Assembly: GCA_027214255.1 (NCBI GenBank)
Contig: JAPWHL010000002.1
Coordinates: forward strand, 1 to 64,000
Length of the DNA: 64,000 nucleotides
DNA from: Roseovarius aestuarii
Lineage (GTDB): Bacteria > Pseudomonadota > Alphaproteobacteria > Rhodobacterales > Rhodobacteraceae
Direction: 5' to 3'
The position numbers and the translations under genes are program-made. Below the pieces are notes generated by a model. The model was not told the DNA's origin and searched no databases. It was given only the letters and a program-made list of their open reading frames with translations. Shown in pieces: positions 36,639 through 46,042 of this stretch (its first letter is position 1; the number at the start of each line of letters is the position of its first letter).

Positions 36639-37901
36639 TTATCGTTTGGGTTTGTATTTCGTCGAACCTAATAGGCGGGACAACAGCCCGCGACGGGGGG
36701 CCTGTTTCGGGCGTGCCTCTGGAATAGAAACGACCGGACGCAGGCCCAGTTCGCGTTCCATTTGACGCGCCGAGCGGATAACCGGCGTGCGCAAATCCAG
36801 CAAGAAGGCCGTTGCAAAAGCCGCAAAAAGGCTGGCCATCGCCCCCATGATGACCAACATCTTGCGCGAACGGGTATAAGGATACTCCGGAACCGTCGCC
36901 GGCTCTAATACGGTTAGCCGCTCGGATTGACGCTGGGTTTCCAATTGATAGCTGATTTCAGCTTCTTTGCGTTGTGCAGTCACGCGTTGCAATTGTTCGC
37001 GTAAATCATCCATTTGACGGGCAAACTGCGCCAGTTGCTGTTCCAATTCCGGCGTCGCCTGCAAGGTTGCTCTGAGGCGCTCGACGTTTTGGGACAGCAA
37101 AGCACGCTCGGCCACCAGACCGCTGAGGGCGGTTTGGTTTTCCTCGCGCTTGCGGCGTTCCACGCGCGAATTCGCGGGCGCGTCTATCAGACGTTGAAGG
37201 GCGATCATCTGACGGTCGATATTGATGATTGCATCGTTGAGAGATTCAATCTCGCGGCGGGTGCCATCCTGCCCAACGGGCAGGCCAGTATTGTTTTCCT
37301 CGCGGAAACGGGTGATGCGTGCGGTCAGCGTGCTGATCTCGTCGTGCAATCCTTCTTCTTGGTAGGTGAAGAATTCCAGCGTTTCTAATGCCTGTTCCAG
37401 CCGTGTGCTGACGCTAAGGGAAATGGTGCGTTGGGAGAACGCATGTGCAATCTGGCGCGCGCCTTCGGCCGAGGGCCAATTGGCTGTGATGCGCAGCAAG
37501 GATACTGTGCCATCGTCGCTATAGCCTTCGCGCGCCGCAGCAACGCCATTGACCGAGACCGACTTGCGCATCAACAGCACTTTTTCCGAGTCGGTCAATC
37601 CCGGTTGATCGGCAAACAAACCCAGTTGGTCGATCATCTCCAGCACCGCCTCGCGGGCCATAACCTGTTGTTCAATCAGTTGCAGACGTCTGGCCGAACT
37701 GCCCGCGATGGTTGAGGGGGCCAAATCATCGGAGATCCGCGCGCCTTGCACCTGCAAAACTTCGGATGATTGGTACATATGCTGTTGGGACGCCGCGTAA
37801 ATGGTGGCAAGACCCGTGCCGATCACACACACAAGCACAATCGCCACAATGCGTCGCCGCACCATGTCGATAAAATCCGCAACCGAATAAATCGATCCCA
37901 T
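36639..37901 (-). CDS. Wzz-like polysaccharide copolymerase
   Basis: A 420-residue PCP-family protein. A transmembrane segment near residues 18-40, a long helical coiled-coil periplasmic domain (about 150-330, rich in Glu, Gln and Arg) and a second transmembrane segment near 360-380 preceded by TVPEYPYTRSRK, the Pro-rich motif of chain-length determinants. A short cytoplasmic tail follows. The ATG at 37899-37901 is preferred because AGGA lies ten bases upstream; the frame is open 12 codons further. The separate ATPase gene follows it on the same strand, as in two-component PCP-2 systems. Confidence 0.85.
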   Translation of the reverse strand: MGSIYSVADFIDMVRRRIVAIVLVCVIGTGLATIYAASQQHMYQSSEVLQVQGARISDDLAPSTIAGSSARRLQLIEQQVMAREAVLEMIDQLGLFADQPGLTDSEKVLLMRKSVSVNGVAAAREGYSDDGTVSLLRITANWPSAEGARQIAHAFSQRTISLSVSTRLEQALETLEFFTYQEEGLHDEISTLTARITRFREENNTGLPVGQDGTRREIESLNDAIINIDRQMIALQRLIDAPANSRVERRKREENQTALSGLVAERALLSQNVERLRATLQATPELEQQLAQFARQMDDLREQLQRVTAQRKEAEISYQLETQRQSERLTVLEPATVPEYPYTRSRKMLVIMGAMASLFAAFATAFLLDLRTPVIRSARQMERELGLRPVVSIPEARPKQAPRRGLLSRLLGSTKYKPKR

Positions 37902-38056
37902 AAGGTTATTGTCCTGCCTCAAACCATGCTGATGCACGGTCTTGCTCCGGGCGTGCTCCGGATGCGTTCAATTACACGTTTTCAACGGGATCGCATAGCA
38001 AATAGGCAAGAATGTGACGGGCTTGCGTCAATCTGAGCGCGTTCGGGGCAGGTCGG

Positions 38057-39031
38057 TCAGGCGGCCATGGAGTGAGGTCGCGTGTTGCGGGTCCGGTTCA
38101 GGATCACGCCTAGAAGTTTGGTTTTTCCTTCAAGGCGGCGTTCGCATTCCTCGATCTGGCTGCGCACCGTGCGGGTGGCATCCACGACCAGCAGGACACC
38201 GTCGACCTGCGGCAGAAATGCCGTGCAATCGTCGTATTCCAGCATGGGGGGGAGATCATAGAGAACCACATCGGGACAGAGTGTTCCGATCATATCATCC
38301 AGAATGTCGCCCGTCCGCTTGGCTTGCAACACTTCGGCAGGGTTCATAGGACGCGCCCGGTTCAATCCCAGCGCCAGAGTGTCCGAACATCGCAACAGAT
38401 GGTCTTCGGCTGTTACCTGACCGCTCAGGAACCTGTGCATATCGCCGGGTCCACGTACGTCCAGAATACGTGATATCGATGGGTTACGCTGGTTCATATC
38501 CATCAAAATGGTGCGGGACTCGGGGATGCGGCTGATGCTGAGCGCCAGATTAACGGCCGTGAATGTGGTGCCACATCCCGACGTTGGCGCGGTAATCGCG
38601 ATGCGGTTCCAGACTTCGGATTGAAGGGTTTGCAAAAGCTGCGTGCGCAAATCGTCGATGACCCGCAGGACGGTATCGTCGCCGCGTGCCAGTCGGGTTT
38701 GCGCATTCAACGCCGACCCGGCACCATGTCCCAAGGACACCTGCGCCAAATCCTCCCAGGTGCCCGCATCGTGACCGTAAAGTGCGGCCATCTGCGCGGC
38801 GGGCATCAAAGTGCCATCCTCGGCCTGATGCAGGTCATAATGGGCGTCGACAACGGGCACCAATTCGGCGGCAGGATCGCGTGTGCCCCACTTGGCGGGC
38901 ATGTATTGCCCGTTGACGCGGCGCGTCAGCTCCAGATCGAAGGGCAACTCGTCCGACGCAGGGTCGCGACGGGGCGTTTCACCCAATCGGCGCGTCAGGC
39001 GTTTGTTCGCATCTTTATAGCGTTCCAGCAT
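38057..39031 (-). CDS. CpsD/Mrp-like exopolysaccharide ATPase with altered Walker A motif
   Basis: A 324-residue homologue of the cytoplasmic BY-kinase/ParA-like partner of Wzz proteins. The P-loop position reads APTSGCGTTFTAVNLALS near residues 146-163: the usual lysine of GxxGxGK[ST] is threonine (codon ACC on the minus strand). The A' motif is DMNQRNPSI and the Walker B-like segment is DVVLYDLPPML. There is no C-terminal tyrosine cluster. It is therefore doubtful that it is an active tyrosine kinase; a regulatory or weakly ATP-binding role is likely. It lies between the initiating transferase and the copolymerase genes. Confidence 0.8.
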   Translation of the reverse strand: MLERYKDANKRLTRRLGETPRRDPASDELPFDLELTRRVNGQYMPAKWGTRDPAAELVPVVDAHYDLHQAEDGTLMPAAQMAALYGHDAGTWEDLAQVSLGHGAGSALNAQTRLARGDDTVLRVIDDLRTQLLQTLQSEVWNRIAITAPTSGCGTTFTAVNLALSISRIPESRTILMDMNQRNPSISRILDVRGPGDMHRFLSGQVTAEDHLLRCSDTLALGLNRARPMNPAEVLQAKRTGDILDDMIGTLCPDVVLYDLPPMLEYDDCTAFLPQVDGVLLVVDATRTVRSQIEECERRLEGKTKLLGVILNRTRNTRPHSMAA

Positions 39032-39177
39032 CCGTCAAACCTCAGTATCCGCCAGTTCCTCTACAAAACCTGCGGCAAACGCCCCCAACAATTACTTGAC
39101 CCAGTTCACTCGTCCCCCGCGCCCCCGCGCGGTTCGTCTTCTATGCGTGTTCTCACGCGATGCCGACCAGCGGCGTT

Positions 39178-39990
39178 TTAATACCCCGTCCGTTTCAGGA
39201 CTGCGCCAACAGTGCGTAGCAATACCTTTAGGTCTTCGCGCAGGGATAACGTTTGGTTGTAAGTGCGATCCAGCTTGGCGCGCATTCTAAAACCGCTTTC
39301 GTTACGCTGGGACACCTGCCACAAGCCCGTGATCCCGGGGCGCAGAGCATTGTAGTGGCGCGCATCGCCATACATTTCCAGCTGCTCGGGCAGCATGGGG
39401 CGCGGTCCGACCAGGCTCATATCGCCGGTCAGAACGTTCCACAACTGCGGCAATTCATCCAGCGAGGTTTTGCGCAACATGCCACCAACCCGCGTGATAC
39501 GTGGATCGTTTTTCAGTTTCTGATGCTCGTCCCACTCGCGTCGAAGATCAGGTTCGGCGGCCAGATAGGATTCTAGCGTTTCATCGGCGTTACGCACCAT
39601 GGTGCGCAGCTTTAGAATGGAAAACCGTTTGCCGTCTTTGCCCAAACGGTCCTGACGATAAAACGGCGATCCGCTTTCCGCCCACAACAACAGCGCACTT
39701 GCACCGACAAGAGCAATTGCAACAGGGGCGGTGGCCAAGACCAAGCAGATGTCCATCGCCCGCTTGGCAATGGTGCGATACAGGCCGGATTGTGGTATGT
39801 TTTGCGGTGCAAGGTCAGTGCGGGGTTTGTCCGCAGCGCCCACGCCGACGCTCAGCATGGCATTGGGCGACGCGTGGTAACGCGCCGAGGACAGGCCGAC
39901 GACGATCGGGCGCTTTGGTGCGCGCAGTGCGATAGGAACCGCACCCATCATGGGGCGTCCTGTTTGCACGTCGATATTGGTCTCGGACAT
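39178..39990 (-). CDS. Initiating sugar-phosphate transferase (ExoY/WbaP-like)
   Basis: A 270-residue polyprenyl-phosphate sugar transferase. An N-terminal tail of about 75 residues precedes a membrane segment ([20 protein letters not shown]) and the catalytic domain: [49 protein letters not shown] and [17 protein letters not shown]. It transfers the first sugar-1-phosphate, often galactose or glucose, to undecaprenyl phosphate and so begins repeat-unit assembly. AGGAAG lies just before the ATG. The long upstream intergenic region suggests regulated expression. Confidence 0.92.
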   Translation of the reverse strand: MSETNIDVQTGRPMMGAVPIALRAPKRPIVVGLSSARYHASPNAMLSVGVGAADKPRTDLAPQNIPQSGLYRTIAKRAMDICLVLATAPVAIALVGASALLLWAESGSPFYRQDRLGKDGKRFSILKLRTMVRNADETLESYLAAEPDLRREWDEHQKLKNDPRITRVGGMLRKTSLDELPQLWNVLTGDMSLVGPRPMLPEQLEMYGDARHYNALRPGITGLWQVSQRNESGFRMRAKLDRTYNQTLSLREDLKVLLRTVGAVLKRTGY

Positions 39991-40276
39991 CAGTCTTCCT
40001 CACACTCATTACACACAGGCGGTGCGCCCGTACGTTTCGCAACTGTTCGCCTCATGATGTGCCGGGTCCGAAGTCTGCGCTTCGTTATGGCTTAGCCCCT
40101 AATAGCCCACGCTGCTCGGCATGGTTCAGGGCCGGGTTGATATGTCTTTGGGCAATGAATTGCCGCTTTTTGGACACAAACAAACCTACCAGTTTTCGCT
40201 GTCTTTATCTCAATTTCTGTCGAAACACTTTGTTTCTCTATTTGCGACGCACCAACGCCCAATTTCCGACCCATTT

Positions 40277-40291
40277 ACACGCTAAGCGTGT
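40277..40291. promoter_or_regulatory. Perfect 7+7 palindrome, candidate operator
   Basis: ACACGCT and AGCGTGT flank a single A, giving a perfect dyad of 15 bases. It is about 290 bases upstream of the initiating transferase start. Dyads of this type can be operators of HTH regulators. No functional evidence beyond symmetry and position. Confidence 0.3.
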
Positions 40292-40572
40292 GGAATCCGT
40301 AGTGATTTTGGAACGACGCTGCGGAAATCCCCCAATTGTTTCCACTTTGGCGACAGATGACTGACCGCTCGTGCAGAACATATTGAATTAAGGCAAAAAT
40401 GCAACGAAAGAGTGGAGGGGAAAATACCCCTTATATTCACCGATTTCTGGGGGAGCTCCAAGTTGACGCAGCGTTTTTTTGCAAGAATCCAGAGACGAGA
40501 GAATCAGGAATAGGGCAAGGATGTGGCGAAAATTCCAAGCCACGCGCCGGCAACAATAGCAAAGTAACCTTG

Positions 40573-40612
40573 CTTGGGGCACAGGCGGCAAGGCGCCATC
40601 GCATGCCCCAAG
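40573..40612. terminator. Stem-loop downstream of prfC
   Basis: CTTGGGGCA (40573-40581) and TGCCCCAAG (40604-40612) form a perfect 9-bp stem with a 22-base GC-rich loop. It begins about 55 bases past the prfC stop on the minus strand. There is no U-run after it, so intrinsic termination is uncertain; it may instead stabilise the mRNA end. Confidence 0.3.
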
Positions 40613-40666
40613 GGCAGGCAACAATCAGTGCGCGATAGAGTTATTCAATGCGGCGCGCCGTGCGGA

Positions 40667-42289
40667 TCAGCCGACCATCATTTCCTTGGTCGCGGTCAGG
40701 CGCACATTGGGATAGTCCCGCTCGACCCGATCAATGTCCCATTGCAGGCGTGTCAGATAGACCACGTCACCGTCATTGTCGCGTGCGATGTGGGTTTTGT
40801 TGGCCTCGATAAATTGATCCAGCGCGGCCTTTTCGCCCTGCGCCCAGCGGGCCGAGGTAAACTGTGTCTGGTCAAACCGTACCGGAAGGCCGTATTCCAG
40901 CTCGATCCGGCTGGCCAGCACTTCGAATTGCAATTGGCCGACGACACCAACGATGAAACCACTGCCGAACGTGGGTTTGAATACTTTGGCGGCGCCTTCT
41001 TCGGCGAATTGCATCAACGCCTTCTCAAGGTGCTTGGATTTCATCGGATCACCCGCGCGAACGGTTTGCAGCAGTTCGGGTGCGAACGAAGGGATACCGG
41101 ACACGCGCAGCATTTCGCCCTCGGTCAAAGTATCACCAATCCGCAATTGGCCGTGGTTGGGGATGCCGATAATGTCGCCTGCCCATGCTTCGTCGGCCAA
41201 TTCACGGTCCGAGGCCAGAAACAGCACCGGATTGGTGACAGTCATAGGCTTTTTGCTGCGCACATGGGTCAGCTTCATACCGCGTTTGAAATGCCCAGAT
41301 GCCATGCGCACAAAGGCGACGCGGTCGCGGTGCTTTGGGTCCATATTGGCCTGCACCTTGAAAACGAAGCCCGCAACTTTGGTTTCTTCGGGCGCAATTT
41401 CGCGAGGTTGCGCACGTTGGGGTTGGGGCAAAGGCCCGTAGGTGCCGATGCCGTCCATCAGCTCCTTTACCCCGAACGAGTTGATCGCCGACCCAAACCA
41501 GATCGGGGTCATATGTCCTTCCAGCACAGCTTGCGGATCAAGCGCGGGCAGCAGCTCGCGCGCCATTTCGACCTCTTCACGTAATTTGGCAACCAGATCA
41601 CCGGGGACGTGTTCGTCCAACTTGGGATCGTCCAAACCGTCAATCTGAATGCTGGCGGCCACTTTGTTGCGGTCGGCGCGGTCCATCAGTTCCAGCCGGT
41701 CGTTCAGCATGTCATAACAGCCGATGAAATCACGTCCGACACCGATGGGCCAACTGGCCGGGGTCACGTCGATGGCCAGATTTTCCTGGATTTCGTCGAT
41801 GATCTCGAAAGTTTCGCGGCTTTCGCGGTCCATCTTGTTACAAAAGGTCAGGATGGGCAGATCGCGCAGGCGGCAGACTTCGAACAGTTTCTGCGTCTGG
41901 CTCTCGATGCCTTTCGCGCCGTCGATCACCATCACAGCCGCATCCACCGCAGTCAGCGTACGATAGGTGTCTTCCGAAAAATCCGAGTGGCCGGGTGTAT
42001 CAACAAGGTTGAAACGAAACGTCTTGAAATCAAACGACATCGCCGAGGCGGATACCGAAATGCCCCGATCCTTTTCCATTTGCATAAAGTCCGACCGCGT
42101 GCGCCGTGCCTCACCTTTGGCGCGGACCTGCCCGGCCATCTGGATGGCGCCACCGAACAACAGGAATTTTTCCGTCAACGTGGTCTTGCCCGCATCCGGG
42201 TGGCTGATAATCGCAAAGGTCCGGCGGCGCGCGATTTCGGGCGGCAGGTCTGGGCGGTTCGGGGCGGGGGTCTGGGCGGTGTCCAACAT
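40667..42289 (-). CDS. prfC: Peptide chain release factor 3
   Basis: A 540-residue translational GTPase that recycles RF1/RF2 after termination. G1 SHPDAGKTTLTEK, G2 region RGISVSASAMSFDF, G3 DTPGHSDF, G4 FCNKMDRE; domain II and the C-terminal RF3 domain (VGVVGQLQFEVL) follow. Length is normal for the family. The start at 42287-42289 (MLDTAQTP) is preferred over an in-frame ATG 12 codons upstream because family members begin close to this point. It is transcribed alone, on the minus strand. Confidence 0.95.
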   Translation of the reverse strand: MLDTAQTPAPNRPDLPPEIARRRTFAIISHPDAGKTTLTEKFLLFGGAIQMAGQVRAKGEARRTRSDFMQMEKDRGISVSASAMSFDFKTFRFNLVDTPGHSDFSEDTYRTLTAVDAAVMVIDGAKGIESQTQKLFEVCRLRDLPILTFCNKMDRESRETFEIIDEIQENLAIDVTPASWPIGVGRDFIGCYDMLNDRLELMDRADRNKVAASIQIDGLDDPKLDEHVPGDLVAKLREEVEMARELLPALDPQAVLEGHMTPIWFGSAINSFGVKELMDGIGTYGPLPQPQRAQPREIAPEETKVAGFVFKVQANMDPKHRDRVAFVRMASGHFKRGMKLTHVRSKKPMTVTNPVLFLASDRELADEAWAGDIIGIPNHGQLRIGDTLTEGEMLRVSGIPSFAPELLQTVRAGDPMKSKHLEKALMQFAEEGAAKVFKPTFGSGFIVGVVGQLQFEVLASRIELEYGLPVRFDQTQFTSARWAQGEKAALDQFIEANKTHIARDNDGDVVYLTRLQWDIDRVERDYPNVRLTATKEMMVG

Positions 42290-42433
42290 GGCCTTGCGTA
42301 TAGAGCGGGGGAGGCAGGCGCGCAATATGGTGCATCGCTTGGCTCTATGATCCCGTACTGGCGGGAACCTGTGATGTGGTGGTGGCGTTTGTCAAATAAT
42401 GCCTTAACACCAATGCACCGCAGGAGATATGTC

Positions 42434-42664
42434 ATGCGCCCCGAAAATACGGACCGAGTTAAGCCCATCCCGCCCAGCAACCACACGCCCGTCGGCACCG
42501 CGTCAGGTCTTGGGGCTCCGGGCAAAGATTTGGCCCCGGACCCGGACCCGCATCCCGCAAAGGATCCGATTCCGGATACGCCACCCGGCACTCCCAAAGA
42601 TCCGGGTGGACCGGTCAAGGCCAAAGACACTGCCAAAAGAGCGCGCAGTTCGGACGAGAAATAA
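42434..42664 (+). CDS. Small Pro/Asp/Lys-rich hypothetical protein
   Basis: A 76-residue hydrophilic protein, almost entirely Pro, Asp, Lys, Gly and Ala (for example DPDPHPAKDPIPDTPPG), probably unstructured. An AGGAG seven bases before the ATG at 42434 argues for real translation, although an in-frame ATG at 42413 also exists. No transmembrane segment or signal peptide. It lies in a 485-base gap between two minus-strand genes. No function recognised. Confidence 0.55.
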   Translation: MRPENTDRVKPIPPSNHTPVGTASGLGAPGKDLAPDPDPHPAKDPIPDTPPGTPKDPGGPVKAKDTAKRARSSDEK

Positions 42665-42773
42665 CGATATTGACCGATAATACGTACCCGCCGCACATTC
42701 GTCAGTGCACGGACCCGAAAAACGGAGAGTCGCAGGGCAAGTGACGCACTGCCTGTAACCGCTCTGTGTACAT

Positions 42774-43793
42774 TCAGCGTGTCGAGGCGCGGCGCAAAAC
42801 AGCGGCCGCATCGGGGTGTTCTAGTAATGCCTCACCGACCTCAAAGTCGAAATGCGCGCGTCGGGCATGTTCGGGTAGCGTCTGTGACAGTTGTGTTGCA
42901 AGATCACGGGGCAGGGCAGGACGTGTACGTGGGTCGACCAGCAATGTCTCACAGGCGATGCCTTCGGCATAGATGATCTGGTGATCGTCAAACAGCAGTT
43001 GGTAATAGTCGACAAATCCACCATCTCGTTGAACGATTGTGTCGCCGTTCACCAAGTGGCGGGCACGGATCAGCACCTCGTGCCGGCCGGCCCCCAATGC
43101 GTCCGAGCGTTGGTATATGAACAGGCGGTTGTCAGGGCTGACCGTTAGGTCAGCCGAATTGTGCAACGCATCAGCGCGAATACAGATAGGGGCGAAATCT
43201 CCAACCGCCCGCACGGTCGAGGACCCGACCCATAGTAGCTTTTGCGCCCCGTCGTCGCGCGTCAGGATCATGTCGCCCGCTTGCAGGTCTTCGACCTTCT
43301 TTTGCGCGCCGGACGCGGTGGTGATATGCGTGCCACGCGAAAACGACACACAGGCCACTTCCGCAAATTTCGCGCGTTGACCCTGCGTGTCTATTCCGAC
43401 CAACGTGTACTCTGTACGCGGCGTCAGCTGTGCCAGCGGCATCACATAGACTGCATCTACGTCCCCCAGGCCGTCCACCTCGACCAGAATCAACATTTCG
43501 CTCGTGGCACCGTTGGCCGACATCATCGTCAGACAGCTGTCCAAATGCACCGCATTCCCGGCGCGTCCCAATTGCGATTCGTCTGCGACAGACAAAACAC
43601 CACCACGCGCGGTTGTCACCGATAACCGTTCCAGCGCGCTGATCGCATGCAGTTCATAGGTGTCGTCCAGGTCCAGTTCGGTGGCAAAGGACATCGCATC
43701 ACCCAGATTGGCCCCGTTCACCACGCTGATCGCGTTGGCGCGATAGACGGGCAGGGCCTGCACGAAATTGGCGGTGGTAGAGTTTTCAGTCAT
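42774..43793 (-). CDS. Hint-domain protein
   Basis: A 339-residue protein with a Hint (hedgehog/intein) domain in its second half: FSRGTHITTASGAQKKVEDL, QAGDMILTRDDG and LLWVGSSTV near residues 150-200, then ISPDNRLFIYQ-like and LLFDDHQIIYAEGI segments. In relatives the domain begins with Cys immediately before Phe; here that position is Ser (ACVSFSRGT), so the self-processing nucleophile may be Ser or lost. The first 140 residues have no known domain. The start at 43793 (MTENSTT) is preferred, since the 50 extra upstream codons look random. Such proteins are common in Rhodobacterales and often of unknown role. Confidence 0.7.
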   Translation of the reverse strand: MTENSTTANFVQALPVYRANAISVVNGANLGDAMSFATELDLDDTYELHAISALERLSVTTARGGVLSVADESQLGRAGNAVHLDSCLTMMSANGATSEMLILVEVDGLGDVDAVYVMPLAQLTPRTEYTLVGIDTQGQRAKFAEVACVSFSRGTHITTASGAQKKVEDLQAGDMILTRDDGAQKLLWVGSSTVRAVGDFAPICIRADALHNSADLTVSPDNRLFIYQRSDALGAGRHEVLIRARHLVNGDTIVQRDGGFVDYYQLLFDDHQIIYAEGIACETLLVDPRTRPALPRDLATQLSQTLPEHARRAHFDFEVGEALLEHPDAAAVLRRASTR

Positions 43794-43986
43794 CGCGACA
43801 TCTGTATCCTTGTGCTGGTCCGGGGCAAAATGTTGGGTCTTTCGGTTTCTCGCAACCTTGCCTACTGTCCGCTCTAACCGGCAAATGTGGCAAGAGCGCG
43901 CCAGCAAGCCGCGATTTTCTGGAAATTGTCGTGTAAATCGCGGCAAAGGTCACTGTAAAAGACAGTTATAACGAAAGGATTAAGCC

Positions 43987-44766
43987 ATGGATATGGGGCT
44001 GACAGGTAAGCGGGCGCTGGTATGCGCGTCCTCAAAGGGGTTGGGCTTGGGATGTGCGCGCGCCTTGGCGGCAGAAGGCGTGGATCTTGTGATGAACGCG
44101 CGCGGCGCGGACGCGCTCGAATCCGCTGCTCAGGCCATTCGCGATGAGTTCGGTGTGAGCGTGACAACGGTTGCCATCGACGTGACAACGCCCGAAGGGC
44201 AGGCGGCTGTGCTGGAGGCTGCGGGTGATATCGACATTCTGGTGACCAACGCAGGCGGACCGCCCCCCGGCGTTTGGTCCGATTGGGACCGGAGCAATTT
44301 CATCGCAGCCCTTGATGCCAATATGCTGACGCCGATCGCGTTGATGAAGGCGGTCTTGCCGGGGATGATGGCGCGTGGCTGGGGCCGGGTGGTCAACATC
44401 ACATCGCAATCCGTCAAGGCTCCGATCCCGGCTCTTGGCCTCAGTAACGCGGCGCGCACCGGCCTGACAGGCTATGTCGCGGGCACAGCGCGTCAGGTGG
44501 CCGGGCAGGGCGTAACGATCAACAACCTCTTGCCGGGCATCCATGACACAGACCGTGCCGTTTCGTTGGATACAGGCGTGACCAAGGCCCAAGGCATCAC
44601 CATGGATGAGGCGCGGGCACAGCGTTATGCCACGATTCCCGCCGGACGTTACGGCTCGGCAGACGAATTCGGGGCCGCCTGCGCGTTTTTATGCTCGCAG
44701 CATGCGGGGTTTATCGTGGGACAGAACCTGTTGCTGGATGGTGGTGCAACCAACGCAACAATCTGA
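43987..44766 (+). CDS. SDR-family oxidoreductase with atypical active site
   Basis: A 259-residue Rossmann protein. ALVCASSKGLGLGCARAL is the glycine-rich cofactor loop, LVTNAGGPPPG the NAG motif, and VVNITSQSVKAP carries the catalytic Ser. The YxxxK element is replaced by LGLSNAARTGLTGY, where neither the Tyr nor the Lys is in place. This pattern occurs in a FabG-like subgroup of uncertain activity. The C-terminus VGQNLLLDGGATNATI is normal. It stands alone, with an ATP-binding transporter gene 184 bases downstream. Confidence 0.85.
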   Translation: MDMGLTGKRALVCASSKGLGLGCARALAAEGVDLVMNARGADALESAAQAIRDEFGVSVTTVAIDVTTPEGQAAVLEAAGDIDILVTNAGGPPPGVWSDWDRSNFIAALDANMLTPIALMKAVLPGMMARGWGRVVNITSQSVKAPIPALGLSNAARTGLTGYVAGTARQVAGQGVTINNLLPGIHDTDRAVSLDTGVTKAQGITMDEARAQRYATIPAGRYGSADEFGAACAFLCSQHAGFIVGQNLLLDGGATNATI

Positions 44767-44950
44767 CGGGCAGGGCGATGCCTTGCAACGTGGGTACGCT
44801 ATGATTCGCGCAGGGCTGCACACATGTCCGTGACATGCTGACGGCCTTGCGCCCCTGCGCCATGATTGTTATCTGCGCGAGATCGATATCCAACCCAAAT
44901 GATAGGATATCCTGCGGCACATCTATTCGCCCTGATATCGGAGTGAGCGC

Positions 44951-46036
44951 GTGAAAAACGCACAGCCACGTTTGGAAATCCGCAACCTGACCCGCCGCTA
45001 TGACGGTCGGGTGGTGGTGGACGACCTATCCCTGTCGGTAATGCCGGGGCAAGTGACCTGCCTGTTGGGGCCGTCGGGCTGCGGAAAATCCACCACGTTG
45101 CGGATGATTGCAGGGGTCGAACACCCGGACAGCGGCGAAATTTGGGTCGATGGCCAATTGATCTGCGGACAAAACGCGCATCTACCGCCAGAACAACGCC
45201 AGATCGGGCTGATGTTTCAGGACTTTGCCTTGTTTCCACATCTCAGCGTAGCAGACAACGTGGCCTTCGGACTGACCGGACGGCGCGCCGATCACGCCCC
45301 GCGCGTGGCCGAATTGCTGGGTCGGGTTGGCATGGGGCAATTTGTTGATTCCTTCCCGCATGAGCTGTCCGGTGGCGAACAACAACGCGTGGCATTGGCG
45401 CGCGCTTTGGCACCGCGGCCACGGATTATGCTTATGGATGAGCCGTTCTCAGGGCTGGACAATCGCCTGCGCGACGGAATTCGCGACGAAACGCTGGATA
45501 TTTTGCGAGACGAAGACACAGCCGTGCTGCTGGTCACGCACGAGCCGGACGAGGCGATGCGCATGGCTGACGACATTGCGCTGATGCGCGGTGGCCGGAT
45601 TGTGCAACAGGGCGCGCCTTATAATGTCTATAACGCGCCGCGTGACCGTGATTCCGTCGCATTCTTTAGTGATATCAACGTGATTCGAGGCAAAGTTCAG
45701 GGCGCATTGACACAAACGCCCTTTGGGCAGTTTCTCGCCCCCGGCGTGCCGGACGGGGCCGAGGTGGACATTGTCATTCGCCCTCAGCACATCCGGATTG
45801 ATTTTGATCGAAACGGGCATGGCCCGCTGCCGACCCCCGAAACAGGCACGCCGGCGCGCGGGGTGGTGCAACGCGCCCGCTTTATGGGTTCCGAAAGTCT
45901 GGTCGAATTCTGCATGGATCATGACGGATCCATCCTAAAGGCCACGGTACCCAATGTTTTTCTGCCCAGCCCGGGCAAACCGCTATGGTTGATGATCCGG
46001 CGCGATCGTTGCTTTGTTTTTCCGGCGCGTGATTAA
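44951..46036 (+). CDS. ABC transporter ATP-binding protein (FbpC/PotA-like)
   Basis: A 361-residue ATPase. Walker A LGPSGCGKSTT near residue 36, Q-loop FQDFALFPHLSV, signature LSGGEQQRVALARAL, Walker B RIMLMDEPFSGLD and H-loop VTHEPDEAMRMADDI; a C-terminal TOBE-like domain follows (IRPQHIRIDF). It resembles the ATPases of iron(III), sulfate or polyamine importers. No permease or binding protein is adjacent, so its partners are encoded elsewhere. Start is GTG (44951) with GGAG seven bases before it. Confidence 0.85.
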   Translation: MKNAQPRLEIRNLTRRYDGRVVVDDLSLSVMPGQVTCLLGPSGCGKSTTLRMIAGVEHPDSGEIWVDGQLICGQNAHLPPEQRQIGLMFQDFALFPHLSVADNVAFGLTGRRADHAPRVAELLGRVGMGQFVDSFPHELSGGEQQRVALARALAPRPRIMLMDEPFSGLDNRLRDGIRDETLDILRDEDTAVLLVTHEPDEAMRMADDIALMRGGRIVQQGAPYNVYNAPRDRDSVAFFSDINVIRGKVQGALTQTPFGQFLAPGVPDGAEVDIVIRPQHIRIDFDRNGHGPLPTPETGTPARGVVQRARFMGSESLVEFCMDHDGSILKATVPNVFLPSPGKPLWLMIRRDRCFVFPARD

Positions 46037-46042
46037 CGCGCC
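46024..46042. terminator. Stem-loop over the stop of the FbpC-like gene
   Basis: GGCGCGT and ACGCGCC pair around the loop GATTA, spanning the TAA stop of the ABC ATPase gene. A moderately T-rich stretch follows. It may terminate transcription before the tat operon, though there is no uninterrupted U-run. Confidence 0.35.

Larger units (their letters stand above)
39991..40666. other. 676-base intergenic region upstream of the initiating transferase
   Basis: No convincing gene. It holds a 15-base palindrome at 40277-40291, AT-rich sequence around 40170-40260 that could hold the promoter for the minus-strand transferase, a GTTTTTTT run near 40472, and a stem-loop at 40573-40612 downstream of prfC. 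The length and composition suggest a complex control region for polysaccharide initiation. Confidence 0.45.

Noticed and set aside
40388..40624. Possible small gene on the minus strand downstream of prfC
   Set aside because: The product is Cys- and Leu-rich without a family-like pattern, no ribosome binding site is seen, and it overlaps the stem-loop region.
41609..42664. Long plus-strand frame running from antisense of prfC into the small Pro-rich gene
   Set aside because: Only the last 76 codons have their own ribosome binding site and lie outside prfC; the earlier part is antisense to a highly conserved gene.
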